Assembly: GCF_000022325.1 (NCBI RefSeq) | Contig: NC_012034.1 | Span: forward strand, 2,479,501-2,543,500 | DNA: 64,000 bases | Direction: 5' to 3' | Origin: Caldicellulosiruptor bescii DSM 6725 | Lineage (GTDB): Bacteria; Bacillota; Thermoanaerobacteria; Caldicellulosiruptorales; Caldicellulosiruptoraceae | Shown here: positions 9,744 through 17,517 of the stretch, piece after piece | How the letters are laid out: each line of letters begins with the position of its first letter | Position numbering within the stretch: the first letter of the stretch is position 1 | Program-made: the position numbers and the translations under genes | Notes under the pieces: generated by a model | What the model was told of the DNA's origin: nothing | The model's database searches: none | Seen by the model: only the letters and a program-made list of their open reading frames with translations

Positions 9744-10421
9744 TTATGAATACCCCAGCAGCTTTCCAACAAAAACTAAAAACAGCATGTGCACGGGATA
9801 GAACCAGTAAAAAAAGTATTTATTGAGCCTGAATTCAAAGTCAACTGGAAGCATTCTTACAAAAAGTATCAGAACAACGCTCAAAATAGAATATACTTGA
9901 AGCTGCCAGCCTAACAGATATGAGGCAATCACTGTAAGAATGGAAAATCCCACAAGCTGCAAAATGGGTTTTTCATATAGAAAATAAAATATCAATACAG
10001 CTAAAACACCGTAGATTCCATAGTCCATTGAAACAAAGTATGATATTGCAAGTGGAACAATTACTAATACATACCATGATCTTTTGAAAAAATAAAGGCA
10101 AAGCGCTGCAAAAAAGAAGGTTGCAATGACATTAAGCTCCATATCTCCTGTCATAAGATAAAAAGGATACTGGGATATGATGGCAAATATTAAGAGTCTT
10201 TTTAAGTACCTTTTGTGGTCAGATGTGTGCCAGAACCCCACCGCCACTTGATAGGCAAAGATGGGAAAGGCAATGCGACCAATTATCCGCAGCAAGGGTT
10301 TTTGAGGAAAATATAAAAATCCTGTATGATCAATAAACATGGTTATGCTTGCTATGAGTTTTAATAAATCAGACTTTGACTTTGTAAGGTCTTTTGAATA
10401 TACAGACACTACTTTTTCCAA
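9744..10421 (-). CDS. TraX-family integral membrane protein
   Basis: A 225-residue, very hydrophobic protein with about seven to eight membrane segments. The N-terminal pattern LLKLIASITMFIDHTGFLYF and later IGRIAFPIFAYQVAVGF is characteristic of the TraX family (PF05857). TraX of the F plasmid acetylates pilin, and chromosomal homologues are thought to be membrane acyltransferases of unknown substrate. The start appears to be TTG at 10421, preceded by AAGGAGAAG. No conjugation genes are nearby, so a role in transfer is not supported. Confidence 0.75.
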   Translation of the reverse strand: MEKVVSVYSKDLTKSKSDLLKLIASITMFIDHTGFLYFPQKPLLRIIGRIAFPIFAYQVAVGFWHTSDHKRYLKRLLIFAIISQYPFYLMTGDMELNVIATFFFAALCLYFFKRSWYVLVIVPLAISYFVSMDYGIYGVLAVLIFYFLYEKPILQLVGFSILTVIASYLLGWQLQVYSILSVVLILFVRMLPVDFEFRLNKYFFYWFYPVHMLFLVFVGKLLGYS

Positions 10422-10533
10422 AGCATATCTTCTCCTTCCATGAAAAATGTAGTGGTTGATTAATATATTTCTACCATGAGGGTTTAAAATCCTTTTAATT
10501 CTGAAATATTGAAAGCACTATTGCAACAATTTT

Positions 10534-10562
10534 GGGGCTACCCTCCATTTTCGGATAGCCCC
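10534..10562 (-). terminator. Hairpin terminator of the YtrA-type ABC operon
   Basis: GGGGCTACCC (10534-10543) pairs with GGATAGCCCC (10553-10562) with one mismatch. On the minus strand it is followed by a short T-containing tract. It lies 27 bases after the stop of the last permease gene. Confidence 0.6.
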
Positions 10563-10589
10563 TCGGTAAAACATATTTCTGAAAAATCT

Positions 10590-11765
10590 TTATGCCAAAA
10601 TATCCTTATTTTTGTAATTCAACAATGCCGTTGCTATAGGAATAGTAAGATATACGGCAATTACCAATATGCTGAACCATGGGCTTATGAAACTAATACT
10701 TAATTGAACAGAAATATCATTAGTAATTATTTTAAAAGGATCAAGATAAGAATAAAGAAGTATCATAGTCAAATATTTAAGAACAGGGACTGCTTGTGAG
10801 ATTGGTGAGACCAAAAAATAAATTCCATAAACCACGACAAAACTTAGAATATTTGCCAATGAATTGCTCTTGCAAAGAGTAGAAATAAATACGCTCAGTG
10901 CACAACATGCAGCAATTATTAGTGTCTGAAGTAAAAGGGCTAAAATTAAAAATTTCCCCAGTGTTATGATATATGAACTACCATATACAGGTACTACTGC
11001 TTCTCCAACCTTTTTATAAATTGTCCCAACTACTACTGGATATTTTAAGTTAGTAAAACCGTAAATTATTCCAGTTACTATATATACTAAAACTTCTGAG
11101 ATCAAAATTAGCCCTTCGCTAACAATTAAAGCTGTTAAAAATTTTGACAAAACAATGCTGTTTCTTGGTATTGGTTGTGAGGCTAATATCCTTATAGTCT
11201 TCTGTGAAAATTCGTTTGACATTATATCTGAACTTATCACAAATACTATTAAAGGCATCATAAATATTATCATACCCAAAAAAAGTATCATTACACTAAA
11301 ATTATTTAAATCTGTACGTTTAAGTGGCTTTAGATTGTGTAAAAGATAGTATTCGTTTTCTATAATTTCTTTTCGATAATTTTCTCTTGAGTCAGAAAAG
11401 CTCAAATCAAGAGCCTGGTTCATCTTGATTTTAAGTTCTTTTATTTCTTTTTTTAAATTTTCTCGCCAATTATTTGAATCACTTGCCAGAGCACTCTTCA
11501 ACTGAGCAAGTTGCTGTTCAAGTTGATATATTTGCATATCAATCTTTTGCTTTTTCACTTCATCTTTTATTTTCGATTTTTCTTTTTGCAATTGACTAAT
11601 TGTTTTTTGCAATGACCTTATTTCCTCTTCTGGCTGAACTGATTTAATATAAGCAATGCTTCCCCAAACACCCACTATCGCAGAAGCAATTATAATGAGC
11701 ATAGCAATAAAAATCTTCTTCCTGTAAAAAAGTTTTATAAGCTCATTTTTTACAAGAGCTAACAT
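10590..11765 (-). CDS. ABC-2 type transporter permease with cytoplasmic-side coiled-coil insertion
   Basis: A 391-residue membrane protein: one N-terminal segment (about 19-38), a long charged helical region (about 43-115, rich in E/K/Q with heptad character), then five or six segments to the C-terminus. The architecture is that of ABC-2 export permeases (NatB/BcrB-like) with a large soluble loop after the first helix. It partners with the ATPase gene 11 bases upstream. With the other genes up to 15258 it forms a YtrA-type operon. The substrate is unknown; related operons respond to cell-wall-active peptides. Confidence 0.8.
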   Translation of the reverse strand: MLALVKNELIKLFYRKKIFIAMLIIIASAIVGVWGSIAYIKSVQPEEEIRSLQKTISQLQKEKSKIKDEVKKQKIDMQIYQLEQQLAQLKSALASDSNNWRENLKKEIKELKIKMNQALDLSFSDSRENYRKEIIENEYYLLHNLKPLKRTDLNNFSVMILFLGMIIFMMPLIVFVISSDIMSNEFSQKTIRILASQPIPRNSIVLSKFLTALIVSEGLILISEVLVYIVTGIIYGFTNLKYPVVVGTIYKKVGEAVVPVYGSSYIITLGKFLILALLLQTLIIAACCALSVFISTLCKSNSLANILSFVVVYGIYFLVSPISQAVPVLKYLTMILLYSYLDPFKIITNDISVQLSISFISPWFSILVIAVYLTIPIATALLNYKNKDILA

Positions 11766-11776
11766 TTTATACCCTC

Positions 11777-12697
11777 CTAATTCTGGTATATTTTTATATA
11801 TTTGTCCTCGAGAGATTCTACTTTTTCATAAAAATCCTTTATATTAACTCCATTTTGAAAGAGGAAATTCATAAACGCTACCTTTTTACTTCCGTCAAGT
11901 TCTAACTCAATACTGTTTTCTTTTACTCCCAAAATTTTTACACCTTCAAAGCAAGATATTACTTCTGTAGTTTTTACCACCACATCATTTGTATTTCTGT
12001 CTTCATTTAATACCAGAACAAACTTCACATTTTCGATAAAACTTCTGTCTATGTTTTCAATCGTCTCTATCTTTCCTTCTTTAATAAACACCACTTTATC
12101 GCAAATTTCTTGAATCTCAAACAGATTGTGAGATGATATAAATATCGTTACCTTTTTATCATTTGCAAGGCTCTTCAAAAGGCTTCTTAACTCAATAATA
12201 CCGCTCGGGTCAAGCCCATTTGTCGGCTCATCCAAGACAAGAAGTTTTGGGTCTGTCAAAATTGCCATCGCTAAAGCAAGCCTCTGTTTCATTCCAAGCG
12301 AATACTTTTTTGTCTTTTCTTTGAGAGCATAGTCAATACCAACAAGTTTTGCAACTTCAATTATTTTGGACTTTGGTATGTTTGAAATTCTTGTAAGCTG
12401 AGCTAAATTTTCATATCCTGTTAGATATTCATAAAGCTCGGGGTTTTCTATTATACTTCCAATAAACTTTAATGCCATTTCTCTTTCATGTACAATGTCA
12501 TACCCAAAAATTTTAACCTGTCCACTATCTGGCTTTATAAGTCCTGTTATCATTTTAATTGTGGTGGTTTTACCAGCTCCATTTGGTCCCACAAACCCTA
12601 CTATTCGGCCTTCTTCAATATCAAACGAAATTCCCTTTATCACCTCCTTTCTCCCAAATTTTTTGTAGACTGAAATTACCTCAAGAGCTTTTTTCAC
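11777..12697 (-). CDS. ABC transporter ATP-binding protein (BcrA-like)
   Basis: A 306-residue ATPase with Walker A (GPNGAGKTTT), signature motif (YSLGMKQRLALA), Walker B (LLVLDEPTNGLDP) and switch histidine (FISSHNLFE). About 80 C-terminal residues lie beyond the nucleotide-binding fold, as in the BcrA/NatA subfamily. It should power the permease encoded directly downstream. It is the second of two ATPases in this operon. Confidence 0.9.
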   Translation of the reverse strand: MKKALEVISVYKKFGRKEVIKGISFDIEEGRIVGFVGPNGAGKTTTIKMITGLIKPDSGQVKIFGYDIVHEREMALKFIGSIIENPELYEYLTGYENLAQLTRISNIPKSKIIEVAKLVGIDYALKEKTKKYSLGMKQRLALAMAILTDPKLLVLDEPTNGLDPSGIIELRSLLKSLANDKKVTIFISSHNLFEIQEICDKVVFIKEGKIETIENIDRSFIENVKFVLVLNEDRNTNDVVVKTTEVISCFEGVKILGVKENSIELELDGSKKVAFMNFLFQNGVNIKDFYEKVESLEDKYIKIYQN

Positions 12698-12735
12698 ACT
12701 AAAACACCTCCAAATTTTTCTTCTTTTAGAAGTTT

Positions 12736-13457
12736 TTATATCTCAAGCTTTTTGTCAAAAAGCTTGATAGCTCCATATAAACATAAAAGGGCAAGCCCAA
12801 CTATCAAGGCAACATTAATAAATTCTCTTAAAATTCTTGGAATGTGTGCAGAAAAGCTCTGATTTATGTTGATAAGTAAACCAATAATTAATAACAGGAC
12901 GTATGCACTCAAAATATATTCGACGATGGACGTTATTTTATATAAAACATTTGGGAGAAATTCTCTCAGGAGTGTGAGATTGAAGATTATTAAAAAGTAA
13001 ATTGCTGCAATTGCAAAAGAGATGTAGAACACAAAACTACAATTAATATCAATCAGTTTGTTTGTTTTTTGAGCTAATAGATTTTTTATAAACAAAATAA
13101 TCTCACTTTTGTATCGCCTTCTTGCGAGATTTGTAATCATCTCGGATAAAAACACAACTATGAAGAAAAGAATTGTATCTGAAAATACTCTGATAAATTT
13201 AGTAAGAACAAATGTCTTACCATTTATCTTAGGTGATGCAAAAATTAAATATCTTTGCTGCGAGGCAATCTCACTTGCAAATGTTGAAAGATGATAAATA
13301 CAGATACCTATCAAAAAAACAATGCAAAAATCTCCAAGTGACAATTCTCCAGAGACAAAGTCTTTCCAAAAAATATATACAGTCCAGTAAGTAATCCTAA
13401 AGCGAAATAATTTTTGAAGCTTTTTTTGTAATCAAAAAGGAGAAATTTAATAATCAT
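12736..13457 (-). pseudogene. ABC permease subunit gene interrupted by a frameshift
   Basis: The ATG at 13457 sits behind a strong RBS (AAAGGAGG) and reads MIIKFLLFDYKKSFKNYF..., closely resembling the start of the neighbouring permease (MITKFIKYQYRSG). This frame loses sense after about 29 codons. The continuation (...WKDFVSGELSLGDFCIVFLIG, then several membrane segments to the stop at 12736) lies in another frame. The frames meet at an A6 run at 13368-13373; one extra A there would restore about 240 residues, the same size as the 234-residue paralogue. This could be a true inactivating slip, programmed or transcriptional slippage, or a sequencing error. A downstream TTG start at 13344 without an RBS would give only 202 residues. 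Confidence 0.75.
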
Positions 13458-13491
13458 TTAAAAGCGATAACCTCCTTTGCTACTAATATTT

Positions 13492-14196
13492 TCAAGTATC
13501 CAATCCTTTTTTCAGCATTTTCAAGTTAAATATAATCAATGCAGCAAATATCAAAAAATTTGTTAATAACATGCAGGTTAATTTTATAGAATCACTTAAA
13601 TTGGTTCTTGCTATAAATTCAGATAAATTTATGTGAAAGTATGCAAGCAATATAAATACTAAGCTCATATATGAACCCCACTGAGAAAAGTTCTTTAATG
13701 TGTTCCAATAGACAATTCCTGTAAGATACCAAAAATATACTGCACTAAAAAAGACTATAGATATAACAATTAAATAAAAGTCAACGACATCAACTTTCTT
13801 TATCACCAAAGTGAGAAGAGAAATATATCTTTTCGGAGTCATAACAATAGCTCCAAGCAAGTTAAACCAAATCGAAAAAAGGAAAAGGTCTAAAATAAGA
13901 TGCAAAATTTCTCCAAACAACAAGACCTCTGGTTTAAACTTCCAAGAAGACAAGAGCAAAAATCTTTCTGAACTTCTAAATATTTTGTTCCATCTTACAA
14001 GATGATACACTATTGCACTCATCAATGAAATAATCCACAATAGCCATAACACAGCTATTTTTGGCATTTCTTCAGGTTGAACTTTAACATTTTCTGAGTA
14101 ATAGGCCCATACACCAATCAAAGTTGCACTGAATGTAAATAAAATATAGAAAAGTATTCCGCTTCTGTATTGATACTTTATAAACTTCGTTATCAC
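13492..14196 (-). CDS. ABC-2-like permease subunit
   Basis: A 234-residue membrane protein with about six hydrophobic segments (for instance residues 14-31, 50-63, 97-115, 137-158). The start overlaps the stop of the upstream ATPase gene by four bases, indicating coupled translation. It is a paralogue of the frameshifted gene directly downstream, and together the two would form the membrane half of a YtrBCD-type transporter. No substrate can be inferred. Confidence 0.75.
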   Translation of the reverse strand: MITKFIKYQYRSGILFYILFTFSATLIGVWAYYSENVKVQPEEMPKIAVLWLLWIISLMSAIVYHLVRWNKIFRSSERFLLLSSWKFKPEVLLFGEILHLILDLFLFSIWFNLLGAIVMTPKRYISLLTLVIKKVDVVDFYLIVISIVFFSAVYFWYLTGIVYWNTLKNFSQWGSYMSLVFILLAYFHINLSEFIARTNLSDSIKLTCMLLTNFLIFAALIIFNLKMLKKGLDT

Positions 14197-14885
14197 TTTG
14201 TACCACCTTCCTTGAAAAATTGATTTACAGAAACTCCTGACTTTTCTCTTAAGTTTTCTGCCGAATCTATAAGTACAATCTTGCCATCTTTAAGAATGAT
14301 AACCTCATCAAATATATGCTCAATTTCAGAGATAATATTGGTAGATACAATAACTGTCTTCTCTTCACTAAGATTGTCTAAAATCATATTAATCACTACA
14401 TCTCTTGAGATTGGATCCACAAAAGCAAGTAGTTCGTCTAAAAGATATAGATTAACATTTCTTGAGAGCAAAAGTGCAATAGACAGCTTCTCAATGGTTC
14501 CTCTTGAAAAATCATGAATCTTCCCGTTTTCATTAATATTCAAAAACTCAAGCATATCCTTTGCCTTTTGAAAATCAAAATCATCAAAAAAGTCTGAAAA
14601 AAACTTTAGAGCATCCTTTACTTTCATCCACTTAGGAAAAATAATTGTATCTGGCAAAAATGCAACATATCTGCGTGTTTCAACCCCTACCTTTGTATTG
14701 TTTATAAGAACCTGCCCTGAAGTAGGTTTAGAAAAGCCTGCAATAATCTTCAAGAGTGTTGTTTTCCCAGCACCATTTTCCCCTAACAGTCCAACTATTT
14801 TGCCCCTATCTACTGAAAAACTAATATCATCCAGAACAATCTTCTTGTTATATCTCTTGCATAAATTCTTTACCTCAAGAAGCAT
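14193..14885 (-). CDS. ABC transporter ATP-binding protein (YtrB-like)
   Basis: ATPase with Walker A (GENGAGKTTL), a degenerate signature (FSRGTIEKLSIA instead of LSGGQ) and Walker B ending in LLDELLAFVDP. The unusual signature is typical of YtrB-like proteins. I place the start at the ATG at 14885, because the GGGGAGGAG ribosome-binding site lies about 10 bases upstream. A longer frame to 14906 would translate through that RBS. The gene starts 7 bases after the stop of the regulator gene. Confidence 0.87.
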   Translation of the reverse strand: MLLEVKNLCKRYNKKIVLDDISFSVDRGKIVGLLGENGAGKTTLLKIIAGFSKPTSGQVLINNTKVGVETRRYVAFLPDTIIFPKWMKVKDALKFFSDFFDDFDFQKAKDMLEFLNINENGKIHDFSRGTIEKLSIALLLSRNVNLYLLDELLAFVDPISRDVVINMILDNLSEEKTVIVSTNIISEIEHIFDEVIILKDGKIVLIDSAENLREKSGVSVNQFFKEGGTK

Positions 14886-14892
14886 AAGAATT

Positions 14893-15258
14893 CTACTCCT
14901 CCCCACTTAATTTTTTATTAAGAAGATTCAGGATTTCCTCTTGGTCATAGCCTATCTCTTTCATTGCCAAGATGAAGTCTTCTATAATCTTTTCAGCCAT
15001 TTTTTCTTTTAAGTCTTGAATAAGTTTTGTATCAGACGTAACAAAATTCCCAATTCCTCTTTCTGTTTTTGCCAAACCTTCTCTTTCCAGCTCCTGAAAA
15101 ACCCTCTGTGCTGTATTTGGATTAATATTAAACCTTTGTGCCATCTCCCTCACAGACGGAAGCTTTTCACCAGGCCTTATCTTGCCACTGACAATCTGTT
15201 TTTTTAGGTATTCCAGCACTTGAAGATAAATAGGAACATTAGGATTAAATTCAATCAA
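14893..15258 (-). CDS. GntR-family repressor, YtrA subfamily
   Basis: A 121-residue protein: N-terminal winged helix (about residues 10-75, containing LPSVREMAQRFNINPNTAQR) and a short, helical C-terminal tail of about 45 residues, the hallmark of the YtrA subfamily, which lacks a large ligand domain. The start is TTG at 15258. It is the first gene of the ABC transporter operon, and an inverted repeat overlaps its own promoter, so it most likely represses the operon until an envelope stress signal appears. Confidence 0.9.
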   Translation of the reverse strand: MIEFNPNVPIYLQVLEYLKKQIVSGKIRPGEKLPSVREMAQRFNINPNTAQRVFQELEREGLAKTERGIGNFVTSDTKLIQDLKEKMAEKIIEDFILAMKEIGYDQEEILNLLNKKLSGEE

Positions 15259-15271
15259 GCCTCTTCCCCCT

Positions 15272-15305
15272 GTATTGGTGTACTAATTAAATAATACACT
15301 AATAC
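15272..15305. promoter_or_regulatory. Operator of the GntR/YtrA-type regulator
   Basis: GTATTGGTGTA (15272-15282) and TACACTAATAC (15295-15305) form an 11-bp inverted repeat with one mismatch and a 12-base spacer. The half-sites are close to the AGTGTA...TACACT arrangement I recall for Bacillus YtrA. It covers the -10 box of the operon promoter. Confidence 0.8.
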
Positions 15306-15319
15306 GATAAGATTGTCAA
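15291..15319 (-). promoter_or_regulatory. Sigma-A promoter of the YtrA-type operon
   Basis: On the minus strand the -35 is TTGACA (15314-15319) and the -10 is TATTAT (15291-15296), with a spacer of exactly 17 bases. The -10 lies within the operator, which fits simple repression. Confidence 0.85.
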
Positions 15320-15402
15320 TGGGATATTTTTAGTTTTTTTGTCCAACAAAAAATAAATTTCTAAAATGTTTAAAAGAATCTTCTCTTAAGGCAAGAACAT
15401 TC

Positions 15403-15411
15403 TGGTATAAT
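15403..15411 (+). promoter_or_regulatory. Extended -10 promoter of the beta-propeller gene
   Basis: TGGTATAAT is an extended -10 element 36 bases before the start codon at 15447. No good -35 is seen. Confidence 0.6.
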
Positions 15412-15446
15412 TTATAGAAAGAAGACCATTTTGAAGGTGTGATAAG

Positions 15447-17450
15447 ATGAAAGAAGAACTGGTGCTTGTCCGCAACGAAACATTTAAAGACTTTCCCATT
15501 GGTAATTTCCCATTTGACCCTAATCACTCTGCCATGGGTGAATATCATTGTTATATTCCTGAAGGTTACCGTGGTAGATGGTACGACCCTGTTGTATATC
15601 ATGGTTGGAACGGAAGTGGCCCTACCTGGATTGTGACAGAGGAAGATGGTAAAAAGTTTATGGAACAGACAAGGGTGCTCGCCGCCTTAAAGAATTTGTG
15701 GCCAATGCTTGTAACAGGAGATGAGTTTTGGCAAGACTATATAGTAGAGGCTCAAGTTAGGATGCTTTCAACCTTGCCTTCAGCCCATGCAGGAATGATG
15801 TTTAGATATGTACATGCACGCAGTTTTTATGCTCTTTTGCTTCATGACAAAAAGCTCAAACTTATCAAAAAAGACCAGGAAAATCTTGAAGTCTTGGCTT
15901 TCTGCAATTTCAATTATGATTGCGATACATTTTATAATCTAAAAGTGGAATGTTGTGGCAGCAAACTAATTGGATATGTAGACAACAAAAAGATGGTAGA
16001 AGCAATTGATAGCTCATATACAAGAGGAAAAATCGGGATTACAGCAACAATGCCTGCACAATTTACAGATGTCAGGGTGTTGATGAACCATCAAGCTTAT
16101 AAAAATTATTTGATAGCAAAAAACAATTGGGTTCAAGTTGAAAAAAATCTTCAATGCGAGTATCCTCAGCCGGTATTATGGAAAATAATTGATTTTAAAA
16201 ACTTTGGTGCAGGCAGGCAAATAAGATTTGGAAATTTACCAGAAAACAATCAGAAGTTTATGGTAATAGCCCAGCATCAAAAGCGGGTGCACAGAGATGC
16301 ATACGCCAATATCAGCTGCCTTACCGCAATTGATTTAGATGGCAGAATTCTTTGGCAGATAGGTGAAGCATCTTCACAAAAAGACCATGCATATCTTACA
16401 GCTGACCTTCCTTTTCAGGTGTGCGATGTTGACCTTGACGGGGTTGATGAGGTAATTGTTGCAAGAAACTTTAAAATCATGATTTTAGACTCTCTTACAG
16501 GAAAAATAAAAAAGCAAATTCCTGCGCCCTTTTCTTATGAAACTGACAAACTGTACTCTGTGCCATTTGGCCAATATGCCTTTGATAGGGTCAATATTGA
16601 CTCAATCAGAATTGCAAACCTAACTGGCAAATCTAAGCCAACAGATATAATTGTAAAAGATAGGTACAGCAGGCTTTGGGCATATGACAACAATCTTGAT
16701 CTTCTGTGGAAGTTCAATGGCAAAAACACAGGACATTTTATGTTCACCAAAGACATTGATAATGATGGCAAAGAAGAGGTTGTTGTAGGTTATCATCTTT
16801 TAGACCATGATGGAAAGCTTATCTGGACTTTACCCATTGAATCTGACCACACTGATGAGATTGTAATAGGTCCAATTGACCCTGAGAGAAATGAAGATAT
16901 CATTGCGATGGCATGTGGTGATGAAGGCTTTATACTCTCTGACCTTAAAGGCAATATTATAAAGCGACATTTAATAGGTCATGCTCAAAGAATAAGTGTT
17001 GGGAACTACCGACCTGATCTTAAAGGCTATGAGATATGCGTAACTACATACTGGGGATATCAAGGAATAATATACATCTTTGATTGTAAAGGGAATCTTC
17101 TGCATCAGTTCGAATCACCAGTACCTGGAAATATAATAACACCTGTCAACTGGACTGGGGACGGAAAAGATTTAATACTTCTGAGCGGTCATATTCAGTA
17201 TGGTGGGCTGATTGATGGTTTTGGAAGAAGGGTTGTAACTTTCCCTGATGATGGTCATCCAATCCTTTGTGCAGATAGCATTGATTTGACAGGTGATGGC
17301 AGAGATGAGATATTGCTGTGGGACGAAAAGAAAATGTATATTTATACCCAGCAAGACAATGGCATTAAATCAGACGTGCTTGTTCCAAATAAATACCCTA
17401 CTATAAATGGCTCAAACTATAGAGGAGAGTACTCTTTTTATAACATTTAA
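15447..17450 (+). CDS. Cytoplasmic FG-GAP/beta-propeller protein with N-terminal jelly-roll domain; PL11-like
   Basis: A 667-residue protein with no signal peptide. Residues 1-230 look like a concanavalin-like/DUF1080-type jelly roll (FWQDYIVEAQVRM, GMMFRYVHARSFYALLLHD, GKIGITATMPAQFTDVRV). Residues 240-640 form repeated propeller blades with Ca2+-loop motifs: CDVDLDGVDEVIVA, KDIDNDGKEEVVVG and IDLTGDGRDEILLW. This blade pattern resembles rhamnogalacturonan lyases of family PL11 and FG-GAP proteins, but I see no confirmed catalytic residues. A lyase or a carbohydrate-binding scaffold are both possible. It is transcribed alone, divergently from the YtrA-type operon, with an RBS GAAGGTG before the ATG. 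Confidence 0.6.
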   Translation: MKEELVLVRNETFKDFPIGNFPFDPNHSAMGEYHCYIPEGYRGRWYDPVVYHGWNGSGPTWIVTEEDGKKFMEQTRVLAALKNLWPMLVTGDEFWQDYIVEAQVRMLSTLPSAHAGMMFRYVHARSFYALLLHDKKLKLIKKDQENLEVLAFCNFNYDCDTFYNLKVECCGSKLIGYVDNKKMVEAIDSSYTRGKIGITATMPAQFTDVRVLMNHQAYKNYLIAKNNWVQVEKNLQCEYPQPVLWKIIDFKNFGAGRQIRFGNLPENNQKFMVIAQHQKRVHRDAYANISCLTAIDLDGRILWQIGEASSQKDHAYLTADLPFQVCDVDLDGVDEVIVARNFKIMILDSLTGKIKKQIPAPFSYETDKLYSVPFGQYAFDRVNIDSIRIANLTGKSKPTDIIVKDRYSRLWAYDNNLDLLWKFNGKNTGHFMFTKDIDNDGKEEVVVGYHLLDHDGKLIWTLPIESDHTDEIVIGPIDPERNEDIIAMACGDEGFILSDLKGNIIKRHLIGHAQRISVGNYRPDLKGYEICVTTYWGYQGIIYIFDCKGNLLHQFESPVPGNIITPVNWTGDGKDLILLSGHIQYGGLIDGFGRRVVTFPDDGHPILCADSIDLTGDGRDEILLWDEKKMYIYTQQDNGIKSDVLVPNKYPTINGSNYRGEYSFYNI

Positions 17451-17469
17451 ACTATAGTACTTATAAAAT

Positions 17470-17504
17470 AAGGGACTGACGCTACTTATTACCATCAGTC
17501 CCTT
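17470..17504. terminator. Bidirectional hairpin terminator between convergent genes
   Basis: AAGGGACTGA (17470-17479) pairs perfectly with TCAGTCCCTT (17495-17504), followed on the plus strand by ATCATTTTT. It lies between the convergent propeller and GH3 genes and can serve both. Confidence 0.8.
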
Positions 17505-17517
17505 ATCATTTTTAAAT

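Noticed and set aside
14886..14906. Longer N-terminus for the first ABC ATPase
   Set aside because: The extension translates through the GGGGAGGAG ribosome-binding site and adds residues not typical of the family.
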